Shown one piece after another: positions 10,313-18,573 of a stretch of 64,000 nucleotides of DNA. Source of the DNA: Mycolicibacterium tokaiense (GTDB taxonomy: Bacteria > Actinomycetota > Actinomycetes > Mycobacteriales > Mycobacteriaceae). The DNA lies in contig NZ_AP022600.1 of NCBI RefSeq assembly GCF_010725885.1, forward strand, positions 5,518,001 through 5,582,000. Direction: 5' to 3'. A program made the translations under genes and the position numbers. Below the pieces are notes generated by a model, which ran no database searches, was not told where the DNA came from, and saw nothing but the letters and a program-made list of their open reading frames with translations. Each line of letters opens with the position of its first letter. Position 1 is the first letter of the stretch.

Positions 10313-11476
10313 GTGACCGTGCCTGACATGCAGCGCGTGCACGACTGGTTCCTGCAGCGTGGCCTTCCACTGGTGCTGACCCGGCGCGTGCGCTCCCACG
10401 CGCTCATCACCCGTTCAGCACCCGCGGTGGCCGGGGTGGGAGCGCTGACCGCGGTGATGATGCTGCTGGCCGATCTGACCGGCGACACCCATGACTACGC
10501 CTACGTCACCCGTCTCGCCGTCATCGCCGTCGTGCTCGTGGCGGCACCCTTCGTGCTGGACATCCTGCACCGGCGCGACACCGCCGCATCCGAACGGGGC
10601 CGCCGCACCGCAGCGCTGGCGGTGATGGCCATGTACGTCGTCGTGATGCCACTGGCCGTCGACGGGTGGTCGGCAGCGGCGCTGGCCGAGGTACCCGCTT
10701 TCCTGGTGGTGACGTTGCTGACCATCTGGCTGACCTACCTCGGTTTCGGGTCGATCGCGTTGTGGGCACTGCGGTTTGCCTCGGTGCAACTCGGCGCGCT
10801 GGGCAACCTGATGAGCCGGGCGCTACCGGTGCTGATGCTGGTGGTCGTGGTGTACTTCACCGGTGAGCTGTGGCAGCTCGCCGCCCGGATGAGCCGCGAA
10901 CGACTCTGGCAGACCATCGGATTCCTGTCGCTGGTGGCGTTGCTGTTCATGGTCACCACCATCCGGGACGAGGTGCGGGCGCTGCGCGAGGACCGGTCCG
11001 AACACAGCGATCCGTCGACGCTGCTGGTGGGCACGCCGTTCGCCGACGGCGTGGTCCGCCCGGTGCCGCCCGAGCGCACACCGCTCTCGCGTGCCGAGCA
11101 GTTCAACGTCGTCGCAGTGATGGTGGTGTCGCAGGCCATCCAGGTGGTCTTCTTCACCACCGGCATCTTCGTGTTCTTCCTGGCGCTGGGCATCATCGCC
11201 GTGCCCGACGACGTCACCGTGCTGTGGTCTTCGCAGCAGAGCTGCCCGGTGGGCGAACCACCCTGCGCCGGAACATGGTTCGGTATCCACGTCCCCGTCC
11301 CGCAGACCCTGGTGCACACCTCACTGTTCGTCGCCGTGCTGTCAGGGCTGTACTTCACCGTGAGCACATCGGTGGATCCGTTGTACCGGCAGCGTTTCTT
11401 CGACCCGCTGATCGCCGACGTGGCGGTCAGCCTGGCCGGCCGCGACGCCTATCTCGAGATGGAGGGCGAGCCCTAG
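10313..11476 (+). CDS. Multi-pass membrane protein, second of a tandem pair
   Basis: A 387-residue paralogue of the preceding gene with the same N-terminal pattern (WFLQRGLPLVL versus WFLAHGLPAVL), a similar set of hydrophobic segments and the same polar-loop motif (GTPFADGVVRP, then PLSRAEQFNV). It differs by a cysteine-containing extracellular-type loop (QQSCPVGEPPCAG) absent from the first copy; two cysteines seven residues apart could form a disulfide. The start could be GTG at 10313 or 10319 or ATG at 10328. Its TAG stop at 11474-11476 overlaps the stop of the convergent arr gene in a palindromic CTAG. Confidence 0.83.
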   Translation: MTVPDMQRVHDWFLQRGLPLVLTRRVRSHALITRSAPAVAGVGALTAVMMLLADLTGDTHDYAYVTRLAVIAVVLVAAPFVLDILHRRDTAASERGRRTAALAVMAMYVVVMPLAVDGWSAAALAEVPAFLVVTLLTIWLTYLGFGSIALWALRFASVQLGALGNLMSRALPVLMLVVVVYFTGELWQLAARMSRERLWQTIGFLSLVALLFMVTTIRDEVRALREDRSEHSDPSTLLVGTPFADGVVRPVPPERTPLSRAEQFNVVAVMVVSQAIQVVFFTTGIFVFFLALGIIAVPDDVTVLWSSQQSCPVGEPPCAGTWFGIHVPVPQTLVHTSLFVAVLSGLYFTVSTSVDPLYRQRFFDPLIADVAVSLAGRDAYLEMEGEP

Positions 11477-11892
11477 TCGTAGATCACGGCCTCGCCGCGG
11501 CGGCGCAGCTCCGCCAGTCCGTCACGCATGGCCTGCAGCTGCTGCGCGGAATGTCCCTCCCAGTCGGTGATCTCGCCGACGATGCGCACCGGCTGCCTGC
11601 TGCGGTAAGACCGGGTGGGATTGCCCGGGAGCTTCTTGTCGGTCACGTTGGGGTCGTCCTCGATGGGGCCCAGAGGCTCGACGAGGTAGATGTGGCCACG
11701 CCCGTCCCCCGGGGCCAGCTCCGCACCCCACACCGCGGCGTCGAGGGTCTGGGTCAGGTAGATGTGGTTCATGATGCGGCCGGGCTCGTAGTTCGACTCC
11801 CGGCCCGGAACCAGGAGATCGCCCACCGCCAGCTCGGCTTTGGTGCCGTGCAGGTACGCACCGGACTCGTGCACTTCGAAGGGTGTGGGCAC
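11473..11892 (-). CDS. arr: Rifamycin mono-ADP-ribosyltransferase Arr
   Basis: A 139-residue protein closely matching M. smegmatis Arr, which inactivates rifampicin by transferring ADP-ribose from NAD to the C23 hydroxyl. Recognisable stretches are PFEVHESGAYLHGTKAEL, RIMNHIYLTQTLDAAVWGAE and DPNVTDKKLPGNPTRSYR. His15, Tyr45 and Asp80 sit at the positions of His19, Tyr49 and Asp84 of the characterised enzyme with a constant offset of four, which supports the GTG start at 11892; an ATG at 11910 would overlap the upstream zinc-ribbon gene. It is the last gene on the strand of the carbohydrate operon, 4 bp after the zinc-ribbon gene, so it may be transcribed with it. Its stop overlaps that of the convergent membrane protein. 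Confidence 0.94.
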   Translation of the reverse strand: MPTPFEVHESGAYLHGTKAELAVGDLLVPGRESNYEPGRIMNHIYLTQTLDAAVWGAELAPGDGRGHIYLVEPLGPIEDDPNVTDKKLPGNPTRSYRSRQPVRIVGEITDWEGHSAQQLQAMRDGLAELRRRGEAVIYD

Positions 11893-11896
11893 GGCC

Positions 11897-12115
11897 TCAC
11901 ACCCCCGCATCCACAGCCACTGCCGCTCGGCAGATCCCACAGACCTCCAGCCGACGCCTCTTCCAGCGCGCCACCGGCACGAAGAACAACGTGAACTGTT
12001 TGAACTCCTCCATCCGCTGCCAGACCGTGGTGTTGTGGCAGCGCGGGCAGGTGCGCGTCTCGCCGGTCCCCAGGGACTTCTGCTTGACGCCATAACCGAA
12101 GAGGAAGAAGAACAC
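11897..12115 (-). CDS. Small zinc-ribbon protein
   Basis: A 72-residue protein with two CxxC pairs (Cys23/Cys26 and Cys59/Cys62) forming a zinc ribbon, separated by a conserved hydrophobic stretch (FKQFTLFFVPVARW). It begins with an aromatic segment, FFFLFGYGVKQKSLG, as in the actinobacterial zinc-ribbon family of unknown role. The GTG at 12115 is preceded by GAGGGG at very short spacing, so the exact start is uncertain. It lies between the ABC-transporter ATPase (22 bp away) and arr (4 bp away) on the same strand. No function can be assigned from the sequence. Confidence 0.75.
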   Translation of the reverse strand: MFFFLFGYGVKQKSLGTGETRTCPRCHNTTVWQRMEEFKQFTLFFVPVARWKRRRLEVCGICRAAVAVDAGV

Positions 12116-12137
12116 CCCCTCGAGGATAGTGAAGCCG

Positions 12138-13217
12138 CTACAGGCGCACGGGCTGGCGGCTGTGCCTGGACTCCCCCGTGCTCGCATCGAAGAAGTAGGT
12201 CCGCTCCGGCGGCAGCACCAGACCGATGGTGGCACCGGCCGGCAGATCGGTGCCCGCCGGGGCGTGCACCATCACCCGGGTCTCACCCACCAGCGCGGTC
12301 ACCAGGGCATGGCTACCCAGCGGCTCCACCACGTCCACCCGGGCCGTCACTGCCCCGTCGTCGAACGCACCGAACCGCGTCTCGAGGTGTTCGGGCCGGA
12401 CACCCACCGTCACCGGACCGTCCGGTTCAGCCACCGGCCCGACGGCCGCGCCGGCGATGTGCAGGATCCCGTCTGTGACCTCGGCGGGGATCAGGTTCAT
12501 CGGAGGGCTACCCATGAACGCCGCCACGAAGGTGTTGGCGGGGCGGTTGTAGATGTCGTCGGTGGTGCCGATCTGCTGCACCGTGCCTTTGGACATCACG
12601 CACAACCGGTCCCCCAGCGTCATCGCTTCCACCTGGTCATGCGTGACGTAGATGGAGGTGACGGGGAACTCCCGGTGCAGGCGCTTGAGGTCACCGCGAA
12701 CCTGGTTGCGCAGCTTGGCATCCAGGTTCGACAGCGGTTCGTCGAGCAGGAAGGCCTGCGGCCGGCGCACCAGCGCGCGGCCCATCGCCACCCGCTGCCG
12801 CTGTCCACCGGAGAGCTGGCCGGGCTTACGATCCAGCAGGTCGGTGATCTCGAGCAGTTCCGCGGTGTCGCGCACCCGCCGGTCCACCTCGGCCCGCGGC
12901 GTCTTGCGTTGGCGCAGGCCGTAAGCCAAATTCTTGTACACCGACATGTGCGGGTACAGCGCATAGTTCTGGAACACCATCGCGATGTCACGCTCCCCTG
13001 GCGAGAGGTGGTTCACCACGTCCCCGCCGATGCGGATCTCGCCCGACGTCGGGGTGTCCAGGCCGGCCAGCAGCCGCAGTGCGGTGCTCTTCCCGCACCC
13101 CGACGGACCGACCAGGACCAGGAACTCCCCGTCGGCCACTGTCAGGTTCAGCTTCTCCAGCGCTACCAGGTCACGGCCGAAACTGCGGGTGACATCACGG
13201 AACTCGACTGCTGCCAC
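12138..13217 (-). CDS. Carbohydrate ABC transporter ATP-binding protein (UgpC/MsmK type)
   Basis: The 359-residue ATPase of a carbohydrate importer. Walker A is GPSGCGKST (37-45), followed by the Q-loop MVFQNYALYPHMSV, signature LSGGQRQRV, Walker B FLLDEPLSNLD and the H-loop THDQVEA. The C-terminal 120 residues form the regulatory OB/MOBE domain typical of UgpC/MalK-type ATPases. The GTG at 13217 with GGGGAAAG upstream was chosen; the open frame running further upstream overlaps the permease gene. It follows the second permease by 10 bp and completes a dedicated four-component importer. ATPases of this type sometimes serve several sugar importers in one cell. Confidence 0.93.
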   Translation of the reverse strand: MAAVEFRDVTRSFGRDLVALEKLNLTVADGEFLVLVGPSGCGKSTALRLLAGLDTPTSGEIRIGGDVVNHLSPGERDIAMVFQNYALYPHMSVYKNLAYGLRQRKTPRAEVDRRVRDTAELLEITDLLDRKPGQLSGGQRQRVAMGRALVRRPQAFLLDEPLSNLDAKLRNQVRGDLKRLHREFPVTSIYVTHDQVEAMTLGDRLCVMSKGTVQQIGTTDDIYNRPANTFVAAFMGSPPMNLIPAEVTDGILHIAGAAVGPVAEPDGPVTVGVRPEHLETRFGAFDDGAVTARVDVVEPLGSHALVTALVGETRVMVHAPAGTDLPAGATIGLVLPPERTYFFDASTGESRHSRQPVRL

Positions 13218-13227
13218 GGCTTTCCCC

Positions 13228-14139
13228 TCAACCCTTGATGCCGGTGCTGGCCACCGACTGAACGAAGTATTTCTGCGCACCGATGAACACCAGCAGCATC
13301 GGCAGCAGGCTCATCACGTTGGCCGCCATCAACAGTGGCCACTTGACCCGGTGCGCTCCCTGGAAGTAGCTCAGTCCCAGCGGAACCGTCATCTGGTCCT
13401 GGGAGGTGATGACGATCAGCGGCCACAGGAAGTCGTTCCAGGACGTCAGCACCGTCAAGGCGGCCAGCGTGGACAGCGCCGGCAACGACAGCGGCAGCAC
13501 CATCTTGAACAGCACCCCCAGTCGGGACGTGCCGTCGACGCGGGCGGCTTCCTCGAGTTCCACCGGCACGGTCATGAAGAACTGGCGCAGGAAGAAGATC
13601 CCGAAGGCGGTGGCCAGATTGGGCAGCATCAGAGCGCCCAGGTGGTCGATGCCCAGGCCCTCCCACACGGTGTCACCGAACCACTTCACGATCAGGAACA
13701 CCGGGATCATGGTGACCTGGAACGGCACCATCAACGTGGCCATCAGGGTGACGAACAGCGCGCCGCGGCCCAGGAACCGGACCCGGGCGAAGGCGTAGCC
13801 GGCAAGACTGCACACCAGCAGGTTGCTCACCAGGACCACTGCTGTGACCGTGAGGCTGTTGAGGAAAAAGTGGCCGAAAGGCGCTGCGGCCCAGGCCTCG
13901 GAGTAGTTCTCGAACCGGGGACTCTCCGGGAACAACACCGGCGGGAAGCGGTTGGCCTCCCCCTCGGTCTCCAGTGACGTGACCAACATCCACAGCAGCG
14001 GCACCAGCAGGATGAAGGAGACCGGGATCAGCACCAGGTGCCAGGGACTGAAGGGCAGCTTCAGCCGCCGCCGGCGAGGGGCAGGTGCGGGCACCGGCTC
14101 GACGGCCGGTGTGGCGGGGGCGGTGAGTTGGTCGGTCAT
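13228..14139 (-). CDS. Carbohydrate ABC transporter permease (MalG-like)
   Basis: A 303-residue inner-membrane permease with six predicted membrane helices after a proline-rich cytoplasmic N-terminus. The EAA loop that contacts the ATPase is visible as EEAARVDGTSRLGVLFKMVLP. The C-terminus ends in the VQSVASTGIKG tail common to MalG-like partners. The ATG overlaps the stop of the MalF-like permease by 4 bp. Together they form the heterodimeric channel of a CUT1-type importer for oligosaccharides or glycosides. Confidence 0.93.
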   Translation of the reverse strand: MTDQLTAPATPAVEPVPAPAPRRRRLKLPFSPWHLVLIPVSFILLVPLLWMLVTSLETEGEANRFPPVLFPESPRFENYSEAWAAAPFGHFFLNSLTVTAVVLVSNLLVCSLAGYAFARVRFLGRGALFVTLMATLMVPFQVTMIPVFLIVKWFGDTVWEGLGIDHLGALMLPNLATAFGIFFLRQFFMTVPVELEEAARVDGTSRLGVLFKMVLPLSLPALSTLAALTVLTSWNDFLWPLIVITSQDQMTVPLGLSYFQGAHRVKWPLLMAANVMSLLPMLLVFIGAQKYFVQSVASTGIKG

Positions 14140-15029
14140 GAGTAGTGCACATGTCTGCGAGCGAGGCGGAACTGGATGCCGGTGATCACCAGGATCACCA
14201 CGAACAGCGCATAGGCCATGGCGGCGGCGTAGCCCGCATCGAACTGGACGAAGGCGCGGTCCCACAGGTAGTAGACGATCACGGTGGTGGCTCGCAGGGG
14301 ACCACCCCGGGTGGTGGCGTACACCTCGTCGAACAACTGCAGGGCATTGATGGTCAGCCACACCACCAGGAATAGGTTGGCCGGCCCCAGCAGCGGCACC
14401 GTGATGGTGCGGAACCGGGTGGCCGCCGAGGCGCCGTCGATGGCGGCTGCTTCGTGCAGCTCGGCCGGGACCCCCTGCAGGGCGGCCAGATACACGATGA
14501 CCGAGAACCCGGTCCACCCCCAGATCGTCATGGCCACGATCACGAACAGCGCCTGCGACGGGGAGGCCAGGAACGGCTGGGACGGCAGACCGACGGCGTT
14601 GAGCCCGGCGTTGACCAGTCCGTAGTCGCGGTCGGTCAGCCACAGGAAGATGATGCCCTGGGAGATCGTCGACACCGCCATGGTGACGTAGGCGGCGGTG
14701 CGGTACACCGAGATGAACCGCAGGGAGCGGTTCATCGCGGCGGCGATGAGCAGGCCCACCAGCATGGTGCCGGGCACGAACAACGCGGTGTAGACGATGG
14801 TGTGCTTGACCGATTCCAGGAACATCGGGTCTTCGGCGAGCTTGCGGTAGTTGTCGAAGCCCACCCAGGGTGTCCTGTCCGACAACAGGTCCGAATCCTG
14901 GAAGGACAGCTGCAGCGACATCAGCACCGGCAGCAGCCCGAAGACACCGATCAGCAGCGCCGCGGGGCTGACCAGCGCCCAGCCGCTCACGGTGTCCGAG
15001 CGGCCGAGCCTGCTCATCAAGGTCGTCAT
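14136..15029 (-). CDS. Carbohydrate ABC transporter permease (MalF-like)
   Basis: A 297-residue permease with six hydrophobic segments; the EAA loop reads HEAAAIDGASAATRFRTITVP. It begins MTTLMSRLGRSDTV and belongs to the CUT1 family. It starts 6 bp after the substrate-binding protein gene and overlaps the MalG-like gene by 4 bp, so subunits are made from one message. The substrate cannot be derived from the permease; context (GH4 glycosidase, AgaS, tagatose-bisphosphate aldolase) points to an alpha-galactoside or amino-galactose-containing sugar. Confidence 0.93.
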   Translation of the reverse strand: MTTLMSRLGRSDTVSGWALVSPAALLIGVFGLLPVLMSLQLSFQDSDLLSDRTPWVGFDNYRKLAEDPMFLESVKHTIVYTALFVPGTMLVGLLIAAAMNRSLRFISVYRTAAYVTMAVSTISQGIIFLWLTDRDYGLVNAGLNAVGLPSQPFLASPSQALFVIVAMTIWGWTGFSVIVYLAALQGVPAELHEAAAIDGASAATRFRTITVPLLGPANLFLVVWLTINALQLFDEVYATTRGGPLRATTVIVYYLWDRAFVQFDAGYAAAMAYALFVVILVITGIQFRLARRHVHYS

Positions 15030-15035
15030 CCGGCG

Positions 15036-16319
15036 CTACTTGCCTGCCAGTGCGTCGTCGGCGGTCTGCGCCGCGGCGTCCAGTGCCTCCTTGGGCTGCT
15101 GCTCACCGAGCAGCACCGACACGATGGCCTGGCCCAGGGCCTCGGAGATCGCCGGATACTGCTCGACCGTCGGCCGGGCTTTCTCGACATTGCCGAGATT
15201 CTCCACGAACACCCCGACACCGGGCAGGCCTTTGTCGAGTTCGGCCACGAACGCCTGGTCTTCACCCACGGATGCCCGGGTGGGCAGATCGCCGGTGCCC
15301 AGGGAGAATTCCCTGACCTGCTCCGGGGCGGTGAGCCACTGCACGAAGTCGACGGCCGCCTGCTTGCGCTCGTCGCCGTTGTCGAACACCACCCAGTTGT
15401 CCGGGCCCGAGATGGTCTGATGTCCCCCGGACGAGCCGGCGAAGGTGGGCATCACCTGCACCCCGTACTCGATGTCGGACAGCGAGCTCAGATCCCACGG
15501 ACCGGTGATCAACATCCCGACCTTGCCGCTGTTCATCAGCTTGGGCCCGGTCTCGTTGGTGGTGTCCAGGTACAGCGACTTGTCGGTCACGGCCATCTGC
15601 TGCAGCGTCGTCAGCGCCTCGACGCCGGCCTCGGAGTTGAACGCCGCCCGCTCGTTGTCGTCGGTCAGGATGTCGCCGCCGGCCTCCCAGAGCATGGGCA
15701 GGTAATGCCACACCGTGTCCTCGCTGCCGTCGGCGGGGATCAGCCAGCCGTACTGCCCCTTGGAAGGATCGGTCAGTTTGGCTGCGGCGGAGCGGAAGTC
15801 GTCCCACGTCCAGTCGGCGCTGGGCGGCTCGATACCGGCCTCGGCGAACAGCTGCTTGTTGTAGACGATCGCCAGGTTGTCCACCAGCGCGGGCACCCCG
15901 ACCACTTTGTCGCCGACGGTGGCCGCGGCGCGCTCTCCCGGGTAGAAGTCGTCCCACTGCCACGCCGGCTCGGAGACGTAGGAGGACATGTCCACCAGCT
16001 GCGGGATCGCCGCGATGTTGGGGGACCAGGAGCCGAACATGTACGCCACGTCGGGGGCGCTGTCGCCGCGGACCGCGGTGAGCACCTTCTGCAGCACCAG
16101 GTCGTTGCTGGAATAGAGCTCAGAGATTTCCACATCGGGATGCTCGGAGTTGTACTTGTCCACCAGGGACTTGAAGACGGTGCCCTCGGTGTCCTGGAAG
16201 CCGTGCCAGACGGCGATCTCGGTGGGACCCGATGACGAGGAGTCACCACCGCCGCCGCAGGCGGACGCGGCGAGGGCGACCACGGCCCCCAGGGTGGCGA
16301 GAAGGCGTGAGCGTTTCAC
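15036..16319 (-). CDS. Sugar-binding lipoprotein of the ABC importer
   Basis: A 427-residue extracellular solute-binding protein. The N-terminus MKRSRLLATLGAVVALAASAC is a lipoprotein signal peptide with the lipobox cysteine at residue 21, followed by a glycine/serine linker. The mature part starts with the EIAVWHGFQDTEGTVFKSLV motif typical of family 1 carbohydrate-binding proteins (UgpB/MalE type). It sits 2 bp after the GH4 gene and 6 bp before the permeases. It captures the sugar outside the membrane and delivers it to the permease pair. Confidence 0.93.
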   Translation of the reverse strand: MKRSRLLATLGAVVALAASACGGGGDSSSSGPTEIAVWHGFQDTEGTVFKSLVDKYNSEHPDVEISELYSSNDLVLQKVLTAVRGDSAPDVAYMFGSWSPNIAAIPQLVDMSSYVSEPAWQWDDFYPGERAAATVGDKVVGVPALVDNLAIVYNKQLFAEAGIEPPSADWTWDDFRSAAAKLTDPSKGQYGWLIPADGSEDTVWHYLPMLWEAGGDILTDDNERAAFNSEAGVEALTTLQQMAVTDKSLYLDTTNETGPKLMNSGKVGMLITGPWDLSSLSDIEYGVQVMPTFAGSSGGHQTISGPDNWVVFDNGDERKQAAVDFVQWLTAPEQVREFSLGTGDLPTRASVGEDQAFVAELDKGLPGVGVFVENLGNVEKARPTVEQYPAISEALGQAIVSVLLGEQQPKEALDAAAQTADDALAGK

Positions 16320-16321
16320 AG

Positions 16322-17638
16322 TCAGAACTCCTTCGTTGAGGGGACACGCAGGGCTTCGGGTAGCAGATCACCGTGGGCGGTGGTCAATTCGTCGCACAGC
16401 TGCCAGATCTGGTCGACGGTCAGGGTGGCCGCGGTGTTGGGATCCACCATGGCCGCCGCCCGGACCAGCCGCGGATCGCCGTCGAGTGCGGCCTGCACCG
16501 TCAGATCCACCGGACCCAGGAAGTTGCGGTTCAGCGCGGCGCACTGGGCCGGCAGGTCGCCCACCTTCATCGGGTGCGCGCCCAGGGCGTCGAGCACGGT
16601 CGGTACCTCGACGGCCAGCCCGCCCGGCAGATTGGTGATGAGGGCATCGTTGGCGACGTTGGCGGAGATCACCCGCACCGTCCCGGTCTCCAGGGAATGG
16701 ATGACCTGCGGGGCGTATTCGGTGGAACTGGTGTCGATCTCGAGGGTTCGCCCGTGTTCCAGCTCGGACCGCACGCGAGCGTACTCGGCGAGGTTGGCCG
16801 CGCTGATGTCGACGTACTCACCGACATTGAGCCGCAGCCGCTCGACTTCCTCGGGGTGCCGCAAGTACCACGGCACGTATTCACTGCTGTGCTCGCTGGT
16901 CTCGGTCGGGTAGTAACCGAGCCGGCGGTACATGTCCACCCGGACCCGTCGGCGCAGTTCGGGGTCGGCGGCGATGCGCTGATCCAGCAGCGGGTAGAGA
17001 TCCTGGCCGGCCCGCTCCCACTTCAGCACCCACGCTTGGTGATTGACCCCGGCCGACCAGTAACTCACCTCGTCGTAGGGCACGCCGACGATCTCGCAGA
17101 GGCCGACCATGGTCCAGTACACCGAGTGGCACAACCCGAGCACCTTCAGCTGCGGCGCCACCCGGTGCAGATAGGTCACGTTCATGGCCATCGGGTTGGT
17201 GTAGTTCAGCAGCCACGCGTCCGGGCAGACCTCCAGCATGTCGCGGGCGATGCCGTCCAGCACCGGAAATGTGCGCAGTCCGCGGAACACCCCGCCGATG
17301 CCGATGGTGTCGCCGATGGTCTGGTGCAGGCCGTACTTCTCGGGGATCTCGAAGTCGCGCACGGTCGCGTCGTGCATGCCGACCTGGATGACGTTGATGA
17401 CGTAGTTCGCGCCGTCGAGGGCCCGGCGGCGATCCAGGGAGGCGACCACCTCGGGGGTGGCCCCGGTCTGCGCGGCGGTGGCGCGGGTGATGGCTTCGGC
17501 GGTCTCCAGGCGCTCGGCGTCGATATCGTGCAGTACCACCCGTACCGAGCCCAGCTCGGGGAAAGAGAAGATGTCGCCGAGCAGTTCGCGGGTGAACTCC
17601 ACACTGCCCGCTCCGATGATGACGATGCTGGGTTTCAT
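16322..17638 (-). CDS. GH4 family glycosidase (alpha-galactosidase MelA-like)
   Basis: A 438-residue NAD- and Mn-dependent glycosidase. The Rossmann glycine motif is at the N-terminus (IVIIGAGSVEF), and the metal site includes Cys170 and His171 (GLCHSVYW) and His200 (GVNHQAW), matching E. coli MelA Cys/His positions within three residues. GH4 enzymes cleave through an oxidation-elimination route and act on alpha- or beta-glycosides; the CHSV form is usual in alpha-galactosidases and alpha-glucuronidases. It acts in the cytoplasm on a sugar imported by the adjacent ABC system. It overlaps the EamA gene by 4 bp. An alpha-galactosaminidase activity is possible but not shown by sequence. Confidence 0.88.
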   Translation of the reverse strand: MKPSIVIIGAGSVEFTRELLGDIFSFPELGSVRVVLHDIDAERLETAEAITRATAAQTGATPEVVASLDRRRALDGANYVINVIQVGMHDATVRDFEIPEKYGLHQTIGDTIGIGGVFRGLRTFPVLDGIARDMLEVCPDAWLLNYTNPMAMNVTYLHRVAPQLKVLGLCHSVYWTMVGLCEIVGVPYDEVSYWSAGVNHQAWVLKWERAGQDLYPLLDQRIAADPELRRRVRVDMYRRLGYYPTETSEHSSEYVPWYLRHPEEVERLRLNVGEYVDISAANLAEYARVRSELEHGRTLEIDTSSTEYAPQVIHSLETGTVRVISANVANDALITNLPGGLAVEVPTVLDALGAHPMKVGDLPAQCAALNRNFLGPVDLTVQAALDGDPRLVRAAAMVDPNTAATLTVDQIWQLCDELTTAHGDLLPEALRVPSTKEF

Positions 17639-18573
17639 CGGACGTGCTCCCTGGATGCGCCGACCGCGGGTGTGGGTGCCTCGCCACGCTTTTCGTCGCT
17701 GTACACCATGAGCGTCGACCCGACCAGCGCCAGCACGATGGCGATGGCGCCGTAGGGGCTCGGCAGAGTCTGGTAGGCGATCAACGAAATGATCACGGTG
17801 AGTGTGGGTGCCAGGGCATTGGTGGTGGGCGCGACGATGGCGGCCTTGCCTCTGGCCAGCGCCATCACCAAGAACAGGGCGCCGGCCGCGTTGAGCACCT
17901 GGGTGGCTGCCGTCAGTGCCGGTGCCTGCCACGGGAAGTCGGTCGGCAGGCCGCCGAGCGAAATGAGCGCGACGGGAATCAGGAGCAACCCGCTGATCGT
18001 CATCCAGCCGAAGGTGGTGGCTTCGTTGACCCCGATGGTCGCGGTCTTGCGCATGAAGTAGGCCTGCACCCCCCACGCCACGCAGATCAGGATCGCCAGC
18101 AGCAGCCACGGGCCGGAGGATTCGTCGGATTCACCACCGGTGATCGTGAAGAGCACGATGGCGGCGAGGGCCAGGACGAGGCCGACGACGGCCAGCGGTG
18201 AGATGCGTTCGCGCAGCAGCACCATCGCCATCACGACGGTGATCGCCGGCGAGATCGAGATGATCGGGAAGATCAGGTAGGCCGGCCCCATGGTCAGCGC
18301 CTGGAAGAGCACGAGTTGGCCGCCCGCTCCGGTGAGCCCGATCAGCAGGCCGTAGATGGTGGCGGCCGGGCGGCGGTCCCACTTCTGCCCGCGCAGGATG
18401 AACGCGGCGGGAATGATCATGGTCAACGCCCAGATGCTGTAGATCATCTCGTCGGGGTAGCCATACCAGGTGGCGGGCAGCGCGGAGAACGCTCCCCACA
18501 CGCCCCAGAACAGGATGAGCAGCGCCGCGTAGAAGATCCAGCTGCGCCTTCCGGTGGTCGATGCGGTGGTCAT
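17635..18573 (-). CDS. EamA/DMT-family membrane transporter
   Basis: A 312-residue protein with ten hydrophobic segments in two EamA halves, the GRT/drug-metabolite transporter pattern (for example WGVWGAFSALPATWYGYP in the first half and NALAPTLTVIISLI in the second). Such carriers usually move small metabolites, in either direction. Its position between the sugar kinase and the glycosidase, with 4-bp overlaps on both sides, makes a role with a pathway sugar or by-product likely. That gives the operon two different transporters, which is unusual for a single-substrate route. Confidence 0.85.
   Translation of the reverse strand: MTTASTTGRRSWIFYAALLILFWGVWGAFSALPATWYGYPDEMIYSIWALTMIIPAAFILRGQKWDRRPAATIYGLLIGLTGAGGQLVLFQALTMGPAYLIFPIISISPAITVVMAMVLLRERISPLAVVGLVLALAAIVLFTITGGESDESSGPWLLLAILICVAWGVQAYFMRKTATIGVNEATTFGWMTISGLLLIPVALISLGGLPTDFPWQAPALTAATQVLNAAGALFLVMALARGKAAIVAPTTNALAPTLTVIISLIAYQTLPSPYGAIAIVLALVGSTLMVYSDEKRGEAPTPAVGASREHVR

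Noticed and set aside
11893..12093. A longer arr product of 206 residues.
   Set aside because: The extra N-terminus overlaps the zinc-ribbon gene in another frame and is not part of Arr; catalytic residue spacing fits the GTG at 11892.
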